From the NCBI RefSeq assembly GCF_008831285.2, contig NC_045139.1, positions 24,344,412 to 24,408,411 on the forward strand: 64,000 bases of DNA, read 5' to 3'. The position numbers and the translations under genes were made by a program. The stretch comes from Nymphaea colorata. Its lineage: Eukaryota; Streptophyta; Magnoliopsida; Nymphaeales; Nymphaeaceae. The notes beneath the pieces are model-generated. The model ran no database searches. It was given only the letters and a program-made list of their open reading frames with translations, and was not told where the DNA came from. The first letter of the stretch is position 1, and every line of letters begins with the position of its first letter. Below are positions 11,482 through 23,265 of this stretch, piece after piece.

Positions 11482-14432
11482 AATCCCAAATAACTCATTC
11501 CCGCCTTCAGGAAGCGCCCGTTCAGTCTATTGGATTTGAACCTCGAATCCCATTTAAGCTGTCTAGCCATCCTGTTGCGCTAAACCTTTGAGGCAATTGT
11601 TATGTAGTGTAAAGAAAAAAAAAATCCATCTTTCATCCTTGAGTAAAACAAGCTTTTACAATTGTAAGGTGATTGAAGAATTTCAATTATTTAATTTTTT
11701 CCTCCAAAAGTTTTGCCATTATTTTTTAAGTTGTCCTTATTAGTTTAGCTGGTGAATAATTAGAGCAAAATCCTAAATTTACTTAAGGTCCTAAAGAAAC
11801 AATAAGCAAAATACTCACATTAATTTTCAAATGATATTTACAATCATTTTCTTAATGGAAAAGTTTCTCAAATCAAAATGGTTTATCCTCTCAAATGATA
11901 TTTTAAAATTTGCTCATCCAAAGGTCTTTAAGATGTCAATCTTCAGTATTATTTTCAAGCATCACACCACATTTAAGGTGAAGAAGATATTTAAATAAAA
12001 ATGAAACACATAAAAAAAAATAAGCATAACCTTTGAATTAATTACCTCCTGTAATTGTAAAGGCTCCGAAAACGGCCAGTCTTCTGTCTTCAAACAAAAC
12101 CTTATTTTTTTAAAGCACTTCAAAAACCAAAATAAAATTTTAAGATGCAAACAGTCTAGGGGTGATTATAGATTAAAATACTATGTATGTTCATAAAGTT
12201 GGTCTAAATCCACATGAATTCAGTGCAATTTTGGAGGAAGGGAACATTTTATTTGGAGCCATAGTTAAAATATCATATTTAAAATCGGATTTAACTTCAA
12301 ACCAGGATGGGTATTGATACACGTTCCAACTTTCATAACGTGAAAATTAATTAAGATAGAATTGCACTATAAAAACTTCATATAAAGCATGAATCTGGAA
12401 ACCAACTGCCTTTCTCTCCATGTAGTCGAGATAATGTAGGGTATTATTTTGTAAAGCTATACATGTATAGTGTTTTATGTCAACAAAAGCTTTGAATAAA
12501 GTAATAATGTGCAAAAGAACGTGAAAAGGGCCAAGTTAAATGGTCTGATTTTTATTTTTATACTATAACTTTTGAATATAGAGAGGATGTTACAGATTTC
12601 TGTAATCATGTCAGTAGATACTGCATAGTCACATAAAACATGTTTTCTTTGAAAAAAACGCGAAAAAAACATGAGAAATTAAATGGCCATTTAGAACTTA
12701 AAAAAACATATTTTTTTGAAAAAAAAAACATTAAAAACGAAAAAATGTGTTCTTAATGCGTTTTTTAGTGTTTTTCGACCTTTTTATCACTTTTTTCAGT
12801 TTTTTAATGCCAAACAGTTTTATTTTTTTTCATTTTCTAGTTTTTAACTGTTGCAAATCTACTTATCTTTTAATGTTTGTGTTACTAGTTTCTCACTTAC
12901 TTTATTTTTCCTTCATTTTTAGTTTTTAAAAATTTGTATAAAAGTTTACCATATTTTTCCCTTTTTTTCAAGTTTGCTGTAATATACCTAAGCAAATCCT
13001 CGCCGTTTAAAATTTCGAAACGTTATTTGTAACTGTGGTTCTTCATTCTCGTTCTTATTGTCATTTGTATCACCTTCGTCAAATTTAACATCCTTGCCGA
13101 TATATTCAGTTTATGTTTCCAAAACTCTCTCTCAAATTGGTAATTCTTCCTTCAAATTGACCATTCCCCTTCAAACCAGCAAGAACTCCCATCCTTTAAC
13201 GCCTAAAATATTTACAAATAAGGAAAAGAAACGGCCTTAAAATCCAGTTTGAAAAAGAAGGGCTTGGACCCTATTTCCATGTGTTGACCCTGTATCATAT
13301 GATATGGGACAGTATCGCTCCGTATAGTAAGATTCAGGGTATGTATTTATAGGATATGTAAATTACACATAAGATCCATCACCTTTTTAAGATATAGGCG
13401 TTGTATCACATCATATTTCTTAATAGATACAGTATGAATAATATGACGCCGCTCCATACTTACAACACTGATCGAAACAATAGTAGAAACAGAGCCTAAA
13501 AATTTTACGAAACCCTTGTGCTAGAACTGCCAAGTTTCAGGCGTTGCTTCTAGATTAAATACATCCTCAGTTGGAAAGGAAAATTTTCATCATGGGACCA
13601 CTTTTATTATAATCTCAGTATACACCTCAAAGTTCTGAGTTTTCTGACAGAAGCTTCCATTTCTCTGACAATTCTCAAATAAAAGCCTACTTTATCCTTG
13701 TCATTTTAACCCAAGATAGAATATCAACTAAATGTCATTCTTTTCTTTTCTTTCTGTAAAGGTGCAAAACACTCTTTAAGAAATTATGAGATTTGGAAAA
13801 CATAAATTTTCACGTGTTTAAGGCGCTGCGAGTCCTGTTTGACAATTCTCATAAAAATTGAATCTTGTGTCGAGGAAAATGCAACTATGAGGTCCGTAAT
13901 TGAAATTATGATCGAAAGGTGGACCCAGATATGGAGACGCCGCTAGTTCAAAATTTAAACATCCATACATTGTACCCATAAATGACTGCTTCTGATGAAT
14001 GCATGCCGTAAAGGTTGACTTGTACACTTGACTAATGGTCCTCTTGCAGCCATCAAGTTGCACGATGTGATGAGTTCGGTTCTTCCGAAAATAGACTAGT
14101 CCCTCTGCAGGCGAGTAGTTAAAGATTCTAGTGCAGAAGAAGAATTACATCTTGGCTTCTATTTTCATCTTGGGCAGCTCCCCGTAGCTGGTGTCTTGGA
14201 AAATTGATCATAAACAGTAGCATAAGTAGAAGCCATTACATTTTCAGTGGTGTAACAGACATTAGCTGAACATTCCCCACCTCTTACTTTTACTCGGAGA
14301 AAACTATAACTGTTAGTAAAAGCAAAAATCTAATAATAACATTCAATGTAATTTGAGATGAGAACTGAGGTCGTTCAGAAATTCACTGATGTTTGGGAGA
14401 TTGGCATGATATGAGAACAGAGAGAAGATGAC
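11482..14432. other. AT-rich intergenic DNA
   Basis: No gene supported. The stretch contains long A/T runs (12640-12980 has many tttttt and aaaaaa blocks resembling 22090-22370). Short minus-strand frames at 13818-14063 have no recognisable domain. Confidence 0.4.
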
Positions 14433-14690
14433 CTAGGATCTCCTATTTTTAGCTAGATCTTCCAAAAAGGTGCACTCGACAACTCTGCCCCCATCATGCA
14501 CTTCATATATAATCCTACTGCCCTTCTTACCTTTGAAGTTAGAATCAAAGACCGGACTAAAGCCTAGCAACACTAATTTGTCGTCCACGATAACTGATTG
14601 CATCTCAAGTTGAATGCCATTTTCAGATACAGATGCATACTGAACAGAAGCTCTGTCTCTTGATGCCCAGACATTCTTAAATTTCACCAT
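14433..14690 (-). CDS. Unrecognised short reading frame
   Basis: An 85-codon ATG-started frame about 420 bp downstream of the second MUSTANG gene, same strand. The composition looks protein-like (few repeats, mixed hydrophobic and charged residues, C-terminal VVECTFLEDLAKNRRS), but I recognise no domain and see no flanking exon with clear splice sites. It could be an exon of a decayed gene, part of a transposon, or chance. Confidence 0.2.
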   Translation of the reverse strand: MVKFKNVWASRDRASVQYASVSENGIQLEMQSVIVDDKLVLLGFSPVFDSNFKGKKGSRIIYEVHDGGRVVECTFLEDLAKNRRS

Positions 14691-15112
14691 GATCCAATTA
14701 GAGAAGAATGGAATGATTGTTCGGCTACTTAACTACAGTCGCCATTTCAGCATAAACGAAACAAAAAGAGAAAAATATTTATTACTAGATATGCATGTTA
14801 CTAGTAAATCAAATAAAATGAAGGCCTCACAATTCATGAATTTCTTCATAAAGCAATACTCCTCCTCAACATAACTGAAGCAGAACTGCATCAGCAGCGC
14901 CAATTTAAGTAGTCAGTCATAAAAAGCCTAAATACGCTAACTGTATGGAAAATATACAATGGCAAAAAAGTCCAAAACCTGAAGCATGTGGAACACATAT
15001 TAGTTGCTTAACATATGAACAATTGGTTAATAACTATAAATGTTGCAAACTGTCTATCAATAAAAAAACCTAGCCTCCAATAACTTATATATAACATGTC
15101 AACCCAGAGGAA
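14691..15112 (-). other. 3' flank of second MUSTANG-like gene
   Basis: Non-coding. The part next to the stop (about 15085-15112) resembles the 3' flank of the first copy, so it is likely 3' UTR included in the duplicated segment. No poly(A) signal assigned with confidence. Confidence 0.45.
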
Positions 15113-17385
15113 TCAGGATGTTAGCAATCCAAATGCTTTACATGTTTTTTTGTTGTGACCAGGCTCCTTGCATTTACCACATAGAAATGTTCTTTTCTCA
15201 GTATCATGTAATTCCACTCGCCTTTTCTTAGGACGCCCACGTTGACGATGGATCTTAGGAAGCTCTACATTTGGATAGGAATCAACTACTGTTTCAGCAT
15301 TTGAGACAGAACTGATGGAGTCCACATCAAGAACAGGGTTGATGGACTCTGTGTATGTTAGCTTATAATAATCGGAAAGGAAGTACCTTTCACAATAATC
15401 ATAAGCATCTCTTCCTATGCAATTAAGTGATGCGATGAGATGTCTGCAAGGTAGACCCATAACCTTCCAGTTGAGGCATGTACAGTCAGACTTCTCAAGG
15501 TCAACTATATTAGTGTGATCATCAATCACTTCAAATACCAAGGCCGAGGAGACAGACACAGAAAGCAGAGGTGCACGATCAATTTCTCTCCGCATTTTTT
15601 CTTCTGCCTTAGCTGTGAGTCTTGTATTCCATTTATCTGAGGCCTCCAAGCGTGCACGGAATAGCTCCACTATCTCACTTCGTATAGCTTCAACCAGCTT
15701 AAGAACTGGGAAGTCACATGCCTTTGTTATCCACCCATCAATGAACTCTATGACATTTGAAGCCATTTGATTGTATCTCGATCCCTTGAAGAATAAATTT
15801 GCCCATCGTTCAGGTTCAACATCCATGATCCATGTAGCTGCTTCAGGTGACACAGATCTTATGCTTTCAATGCAAGCAACAAATTCATCTTTTCGGCATG
15901 CTCTTGCAGCAGCAAAAAATAATTCTACTACCACATCCTTAACTTCTTTGGGATACGTCTTCATTTCTTTTTTTAAATCCCTTGTCAAATACCTCAGGCA
16001 GAAAGCATGTGTGCTATCCTCAAACACCAAGGGCACAGCTTCTTGCAATCCCTTATGCCTATCTGAGATGAATGTCAATGGGCGGGAAGATGACAATGCA
16101 GACTTCAATTGTACAAGGAACCAATGCCAACTCACATATTCCTCTTGTTCAACTACAGCAAATGCAACAGGAAAGATTTCATCATTTCCATCTAGCGAGG
16201 CAGCTATAAGTAGAGTCCCTCCATACTTTGACTTCAATGAGGTACCATCAAGGAAAAGCAGTGGCCGGCAACCATGCTCAAATCCATGAATACAAGCACG
16301 GAAGGATACAAAAAGGCGGTGAAAACGCTCCTCATTTGTAGTAGCTAAGGCGGCAATGCTACCTGGATTGGTCTCAATCAGCTTTTCGCAATAACGTGGC
16401 AATTGCTTATAGAAATCCACATCTTTGCCAAGAAGTTGCTCTCTTGCAGTCTCCTTACCACGCCAAGCCTGTGAATAATTTATCTTCAAGCCATACTCAT
16501 TGTATATGTCTTTTACAATATCCGAAACCTTATAATCTGGTATGTCTTGAAGCTTCTTCTTTACTGCATCTGCAATCCAGAACCTTGTTACATGAGGAGG
16601 ATGACTCTGTGTCCCAAATATTCTGTCACATGTATGTACATCTTTAAACACCCGGACCTTAATGATTTTTGTGGTGGATACTCTAGAAGCATGTATCCGC
16701 CATGGACACCCCTCACCTTTGCACTTTGCAGTCACACGACCACGGTCATTCTGAACAAATTTGTACCCAAAATTCTTTGCAATGGCATACTTACGAAGTG
16801 ATTCGCGGAAGTCATGCACATCCTTGAACAACTGACCTACACCAGTGATTGCAGTCTCCCAGTAAACGCTCAGCTTATTGGGCCGCTCCACATTGCAAGG
16901 GATGGGTGTTGGCAACTCAACTATGGAATTCATACTTGCCCTGCATTACAACATGTCCAACGCGTTAATACTTCACCCCATGAAATGAATCAAATCCATG
17001 GGAGTCTGTAAGAATAAGATAAGCACCTGCTTGGAGTGTTGTTGGTCTCAGGGGGAGGGTTGACAGGGACGGCCCCTTTTGTCAAGACGTAGATCTCCGG
17101 CGAAGCCGTGTCTCTGTTCATATCAACCATGCGCCTCAAGTCCTTATCATTCGAGATTGTTATAAGAGTTTTCTTGTTCGTTGGTAGGGGATACTTAAAG
17201 GTCAACCCAGAAACATCGCCACCGTGCATCTCTGCAACCTCCATCTTAAACTGATGGAAGGTCATGTCGCGATCGACATCGGTGAGATGCGCTTCTCCAC
17301 CAGTATACGAAACCGATCCATCCTTGTCGTTAACAAGGGTACCACCCAAGTAGACGACACAGACCAACGGCTTGTCGCTAGCCAT
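15113..17385 (-). CDS. MUSTANG-type domesticated MULE transposase with PB1 domain (copy 2)
   Basis: Exons 17027-17385 and 15113-16940 (86-bp phase-2 intron at the same position as in copy 1) encode 728 residues. The order is PB1 domain, MuDR-type N-terminal domain, MULE core, SWIM finger (CTCLNW ... CRHLIASL), a GRPKKRR basic motif and a C-terminal CCHC knuckle (CGKCKEPGHNKKTC). It is collinear with the gene at 313-2577 and clearly its paralog; exon 1 is the same length (359 bp) in both. Here the transposase core keeps FLDGTSLKSKYGG (Asp351) and SDRHKGL (Asp413, His415), which copy 1 has altered, but the later CxxH is CLRYL (Cys434, Tyr437) where copy 1 keeps CLRHL. No terminal inverted repeats are visible around it, which fits a domesticated host gene and not a mobile MULE. 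Confidence 0.9.
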
Positions 17386-17927
17386 GGCGAACTAAAATCT
17401 ACCTACAATCAAATTACTGAAACAAGATTGACATCAGATCAGAATCCATCGGCATGCGCGCGAAAAATTAACATGTAGATCGATATGTCCATCTGGTTCA
17501 ATGACCAATTAGCGTCAAACGAGAGAAGCTTTCTTGAAATCCCAATCTCCTAGTGAGAGTTCATCAAATGTCAATGCTGCACCACTTGGGTGACGCCCGA
17601 ATGAATGAAAATCTCTCGTCCTACCAATTAACGAAAGAAGCAGCAAATAACAAGAAAACCGCAGAGCTAAAGAAAAAAGACATTCAACACATGACATAGA
17701 ATTTCAATAGTCGGAGCTAAGTGATAGAAATTTCTGAAAAGAAAACAAAAACTACACCGAGGTGAATAACCTACCACAAGAAACGAAGTCACTCCCGGAA
17801 GATTTGGGACGATATTACGGTAAAAAAGAATTATCTTCTCGGGAAGAAGGAAGAAGACCACGAACGCCTGAAAGTGGTCACCTCCATGGCCAGATTCAAC
17901 ATGCCACAGAAACCCTAACCCTAATGC

Positions 17928-17961
<34 letters not shown>

Positions 17962-18000
17962 TGAGACAGAGAGTCGGGGTGGGATCTGCGATATGTTTCC
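17386..18000 (-). promoter_or_regulatory. 5' leader/promoter of MUSTANG copy 2: telo-box and CT tract
   Basis: AAACCCTAACCCTAA (17910-17924) lies about 530 bp upstream of the start codon, followed at 17929-17957 by (GA)n, which is (CT)n on the gene strand. Same order and similar distance as in copy 1. The DNA between is probably 5' UTR with or without a leader intron. Confidence 0.55.
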
Positions 18001-18340
18001 GCGTTTCAGTCAACCGCCGCGCTACTGCTGATAGTGCCATGTATTGACTTGGGACAAAACATAAGCGCAGGAATGAAGGGGGCCCTCACCGGCAGGCCTG
18101 AGCTTTGCCGGCGGGTTCTGGACCGACTGGGCCTACTGGAATCGACTCTTATTGTGTCCCCGGTTGGAATGAGTGTCAGGCGTGCCGGTAACAGGTCAGT
18201 GAGCAAAGTGATCGAGCCAGGCGGCGCCCGGGTCTGACGGCACAGGGCTCTTAGACATGGCCGTAAAACTGGTTGCCTAGTGTACAGCCTGAGCTTTTTC
18301 GCTCCTTTGGAAACCTTCAGTCCGGCTACGTGCATGGAAT
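18001..18340. other. Short GC-rich island
   Basis: About 300 bp much richer in G+C than either flank, with many CpG (gccggcgggtt, ggcggcgcccggg). It lies just upstream of the telo-box of the second MUSTANG gene. A 109-codon minus-strand frame (18006-18335) looks like a composition artefact. It may be an upstream promoter/CpG island or inserted DNA; nothing comparable lies upstream of copy 1. Confidence 0.35.
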
Positions 18341-20303
18341 AGGAATGTCGAAGAATTTAAGTATCAATTTTTTTTTAAAAAAAAATATGGGTATTGAGAT
18401 TTATGATCTAAAGATGTTATGACCATTGATTTCTTGATCTTTAATAAGATCTCGTATCATCCATATCTTTAAACTCACTCATTGGAGGGCCAAAAAATGC
18501 ACTCTTAAGATAGGGAACTGTACAGTGGTATATAATATTTAGAAAAGTTAATGCTGCCATGTGCCAATATGATTTAAAAATTTGTTGCTAAAAGGACAAT
18601 AAATCAGCATTAAAGCCATCATAAACTATGCTGCATTACATATCATGGCTAATACCAATTTAATGGCTATCTTTTAGAGACAAAATTTTAAATTTTAATT
18701 ATCTAATAACATCCGACACATGGCATCTTTAAACTCTCTTATGACATTCAATCATTTGTCCATTGCATGATTATGTAACCTTTCAGTTCATGTTTGGGTT
18801 TGGTATTTGACATTTTAAGTAGTGCAATCCTTTGTATTATAGTTGATTTCTGAAAAGGCTTTAGTGAGTCTCGAGAGGTGGTTAGCACATTGGTGTGATC
18901 AAGGAGAGTGAGTTCTATGTGCCACCCTGTGTGGATCCTTTTACTAACACATCAACTTTTAGTATTGACTTTTGTGACAGAAAGCATATTTACTTTAATG
19001 CTCGAACATTGCATGGACTCAGTAGACATTTTTAACATACATTTGATCGCATATGAGACAATTAAATGGGCGAAACTAAATAACATGTTCCATAGTGTCT
19101 GAAATAATGAAAGGAGCTGGACCAAATAATGCGTCCAATAGCGTCTAAGACAAAGAACCGGCAAGACACATAATGAAAAGGATATGAGATAAGGAAAGGA
19201 GCAATACCAACTAACACGTTCCAGTGTCTGAGATTATGAATCGGGTCGTATAGAGTTTGAGATAACAACGTCCGTAATGAGATAACAAAATTTTGAATTT
19301 TATAGCATTTGAGATAACGACAAAGGTATAAGATAACAAAATAAGTCTTACAGCATCAACAACGAAAACGGTCTATGATAACGACAAAGGTATAAGATAA
19401 CAAAACAAGTCTTATAGTATCTGAAATAACGATATAAGTATGAAATAACGACAGCGGTATGAGATATTTAAAGGGGCAAAAAAAAAAATAAAGACACTTC
19501 TTTGACGTACAGAGAAGTATATTGGTCATAACAAGCTATATATACAGACTTACAAATCATTCATGGCTTTGCCATCGGCATCCATCGATGCACCACTTGG
19601 CATGCAATTTGGGGGGTGGGTGAGGTAGGGGGCAGCTCCTGCTCTCGTTTCCCACTCACCTGAAAACACGTTATAGATGGTGATTTGCAGTATCGAAAAT
19701 ATTAATGCATGGTTTTTGTACCCCACATGATCAAGAGTGATCTTTCCTTCTATAGTTTAGAACAGCTTCATCTAAATGGACTTAGTTCTCATAATGTTGA
19801 CGTTCATTTGGTTCCTTTATCTTTTATTTCCCATTGTTCCCGGCCCATTCCCAACAATGTAGGGCTTATAGCTGTGCTCATGCACTCTAAGGTGAGAGAG
19901 AAAGATTGGTAGCCAAAAACAGGAGTCATTTGCTCGAGCAGTCTGTATTCTTCATGAGTGTAAAGAAGGATGGAAGCTAAAAGTTAAGAGACCACAAAGT
20001 TAAGGGACCATAAACGATGCTGTTATGGTCAAGGATTGATATCTCATTCCTGCTATTGATATCAAAGGGAGTACTCTTATGTTGGCGTTGAATCCAACTC
20101 AAGCCAGAAGACAGCGGGTCTACAGTTGCTTGGTAATTGTTTTATAATCGGATATTCGTATTAACTGATGGCCAAGCAAATACTCTAAGGTGTCATGCAT
20201 GGGAGGCAGAAATTTTGGGTTGAAGAAGACTAATTCGATAACTTTTATTCCTTTGAGAGTACATATAAACAAGCAAAGAATTGAAGTTGCCCACACCAGC
20301 ACT
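18341..20303. repeat. Intergenic DNA with degenerate GATAAC-rich array
   Basis: No gene seen. At about 19070-19470 the motif gataac/aataac recurs many times. The clearest unit, 'gataacgacaaaggtataag' followed by 'ataacaaaa/caagtctta', occurs twice at a 64-bp offset (19313 and 19377). The rest is AT-rich. Confidence 0.5.
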
Positions 20304-20757
20304 TTAGGGATGGCAAACAATCACATTTAAATCAGATACACCCTTAACTATATCCACCTTTCGGGAATATTCACATGTTTGGATTCAAATATGAATGAAA
20401 AAAACTATATCCGAATCCAAATCTGAAATCTGATCTCATAGTCTGAATCTGGTTTGAATATGATCTGTACATTCATATCCGAATCTGAATCCAAATTTTG
20501 AATTGAATCTAGTAGATTTTCAAAATGTAAGAGCATTGGATATATGATATTTATTAAAAACTAAATTTGATCTGAATTTGAATGTGAAACTGATTGGATA
20601 TTTATATACATCCAAGTCTGACAAGATATCATTTTTTAAACCTGAGTCCAATTTGATTCCTGAATCAGATATTATCTTTTTTTCTGTATCAAATTTTTTT
20701 TTTAGAACAATGCAGTCAGATGTCTAATTCAAATCGAATATATTGTCATCCCTACAA
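20304..20757. mobile_element. MITE-like repeat with TAGGGATGRCAA ends
   Basis: Begins tttagggatggcaaac and ends gtcatccctaca, giving imperfect terminal inverted repeats around the core TAGGGATGRCAA. The interior is rich in 'ccgaatccaaatctga'-type repeats. A diverged relative lies at about 53560-53965. No transposase; the superfamily is unclear (hAT-like is possible). Confidence 0.5.
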
Positions 20758-23265
20758 CCATCATCTAGCTCCACCACTGATCACATACACATTGGGATTA
20801 TGTTTGACAAAAACTCATGGTGACTGAAAAGGTTGCAAAGAGTCATGTTAGTTCTAAATAAAATTTAAGGTGCTAATTCAACAAATTTAATATTCAACAT
20901 TTGTTTCTTCTATCATTTGATTACATAAGAACAACAATTACATATGGAATTTATGCAAAGCTATGGCTGAGTATGGGCTTCGCAGGAAGAACAGCTGAAC
21001 GATCAAGGCTGCCCAATCGACTCAAAATGAAAAAAAAAAAAAGGTCAGCTCGAGTTAGTAAGTTGAAGGCATCTCCATCTCCAAATTGAGCATTGAGATG
21101 TACAAATTCATTATTTGAGGTAGCTTTAATTGATCCGAGTGATGAATCCTTGTAACTCAAATTTCTGCAATTCCTTAAGCTATAAGTGAGTGTTTGACCA
21201 TTTTCAAGTTGATCTTCACAAATCCAACTATTCAAAAAATAAACAATGAAAATCGGACTCATCGATCAAATTTTGTAAGAGCTTTCTGATTAATCATTTT
21301 ATATTTCTTATTTATGAAATCCGACTTGTTCAGACTTTCAAACAATCAAATTCATCTGTATATTGAATTTTGGAAAGAAAACCAAGAACTATTCAGGCAA
21401 CAGAAGAAAAAGGATAGTTTTGACCTACGATATATATATATATATATATATACATAACGTCATCCACTTAAACAAATAACGTTACATATAACACATTATA
21501 ACCACTTTTAATCAATCTTTAGAATCCTCATACTTAGTCAACATATTCGATGATTTATTATTCCATAAATTATTATGTGTGCGTGAACTGAATCCCAATT
21601 TTTTCAAACGCTCAAACCTTTATTAAGAACAATCTCTGTGTATTGATGGGAGGGTGATGATGGAGTTTCAATAGAGTGATCAAATTGCAAAGCATTTCAC
21701 TGATTTTTTGACTCCCAGGCAACGAGATTATGATGTCAACGATTTACAATACTTTGTTACATGGAGTCGGCAATAACGAATGGAACCAACTGCTCCTCTC
21801 CCTTTGATTTTGTCTCCTAGGAAACAATTAGCAATACTTTGTTCCAAGGAATTGTCAGTAGTTAGCAAATGGATTTCTACTTGGCAACTCATCCTAGTAT
21901 GACCTCACTACCACCCAAGCTCCAATATGCTTATAAAATGCACTCATCCACTAGCCTTTTGGTTTGGTCCCCCAAAAAAATTGAATCGCCATACGCTTTT
22001 TGATTAATTTAAGTTGACAAATGTGTTTACATATGCTAAACAGTAGGAAAAGTTTTAGATAGCGACATTCATTGTCAAAAATATCGTTCTTTGAAAATAT
22101 TGGCAAGACTGTTCTCACGTATTTTTCAGTGAAGTTTTTCTCATAAAAATTTTGAGAAAAAACTCGACAATTTAGAAAAAAATGAAAAAAAGCAAAATAA
22201 ATGAAAAACTACTACCAAGGTGAAAAAATCGTCAAAAAAATCACAAAACACAAAAAAATTGTGAAGTGTTCATTTTTGCCGAGATTTTCCCGATATTTTT
22301 ATTTTATTTGTTTTCTCATAAATATCGCAAGTTTTCAAAAATTCATGATATTTGTAACAATGGTTATATTTTTATGAATGTAAAATCACTCTCTTATATC
22401 ATACAACAGCTTGATGGTGGAAGAAACAAACTTTCAAGTAATTAAATCTAAGGTACTTGAAAAAAGTACGTTACATTGAGATTCAAGAAATATTAGACTG
22501 CTTGGTAAATTTTCATTTTTATTCCCTTCGAAAATATCCAACATAAATTATGTTGAGAAAAATCAAATACCTCCCAACAGTTGGTAGGTTACAAGGGCCC
22601 TTAACGAGAGGGCATTGTACTGTTCTTTGGTATTCATTAAGCGGAAATTTGATTTTACAAGGCTGCCCTGCATCCCTCTTTGAGAGATGTATTGGTGCCA
22701 GTCACAAGCCACCTGCTTTGCATATTATACAGATCATTCAATATCCTGGTGTGGTCTTCAAGTGCTGCAATGCCAACGATCCACCCGTCGGACTCCATGG
22801 GATTCTGATAAGCTTTGATCCTCAACCCACAATAATTGATCACTGAATGAAAATTGCAACTGCAAGTTTGGAACGCCTAAAACCTGTTTCTGCAGGCAGA
22901 CCAAAAGCTGGGATTTTGGACGTCAAATGAAGTACTGCCAACCAAAAATAAAAGCTGATACAGGTTTACAAGGTGAACAGAAAATGGCATCGTTATTTCC
23001 CACTTGTATGCCTTCAACAAGCTCAAAGTTGGATAAATCATCACAAAAACAGATGCAAGTAATCTTGAACGGCGTGGTTGAACACTAAGCTTTCTCATAA
23101 AGGGGAGAGATCAGAAACCATCAGCATGTCAAACTCTGAAAAAGCTTTAAGTAGAACTATAGGAGAAGAGGAATCCCTTGCAGGTGGCTATAGTGCAGGT
23201 GATGTTTAAATCAGCAGAAAGTGTTGGGAATTGTACGCATACAGCAATGGAGAAGACATAAACCT
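20758..23265. other. Intergenic DNA and probable 3' UTR of helicase gene
   Basis: No supported gene. Contains a (TA)n tract at 21429-21452 and an AT-rich, repeat-like stretch at 22090-22370. Sequence just left of 23266 should include the 3' UTR of the helicase gene. Overlapping frames at 22550-22846 on both strands carry no recognised domain. Confidence 0.4.

Noticed and set aside
10067-11591. Plus-strand open frames across the LINE remnant
   Set aside because: The minus strand gives recognisable RT and zf-RVT motifs; plus frames are antisense to them.
13818-14063. Minus-strand 81-codon frame as a gene
   Set aside because: No domain, no splice context, low-complexity surroundings; likely chance.
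18006-18335. Possible arginine/proline-rich protein on the minus strand
   Set aside because: Open frame explained by local GC richness; no domain or similarity recognised.
22550-22846. Plus- and minus-strand frames as a small gene
   Set aside because: Overlapping frames on both strands without motifs; lies where the helicase 3' flank is expected.
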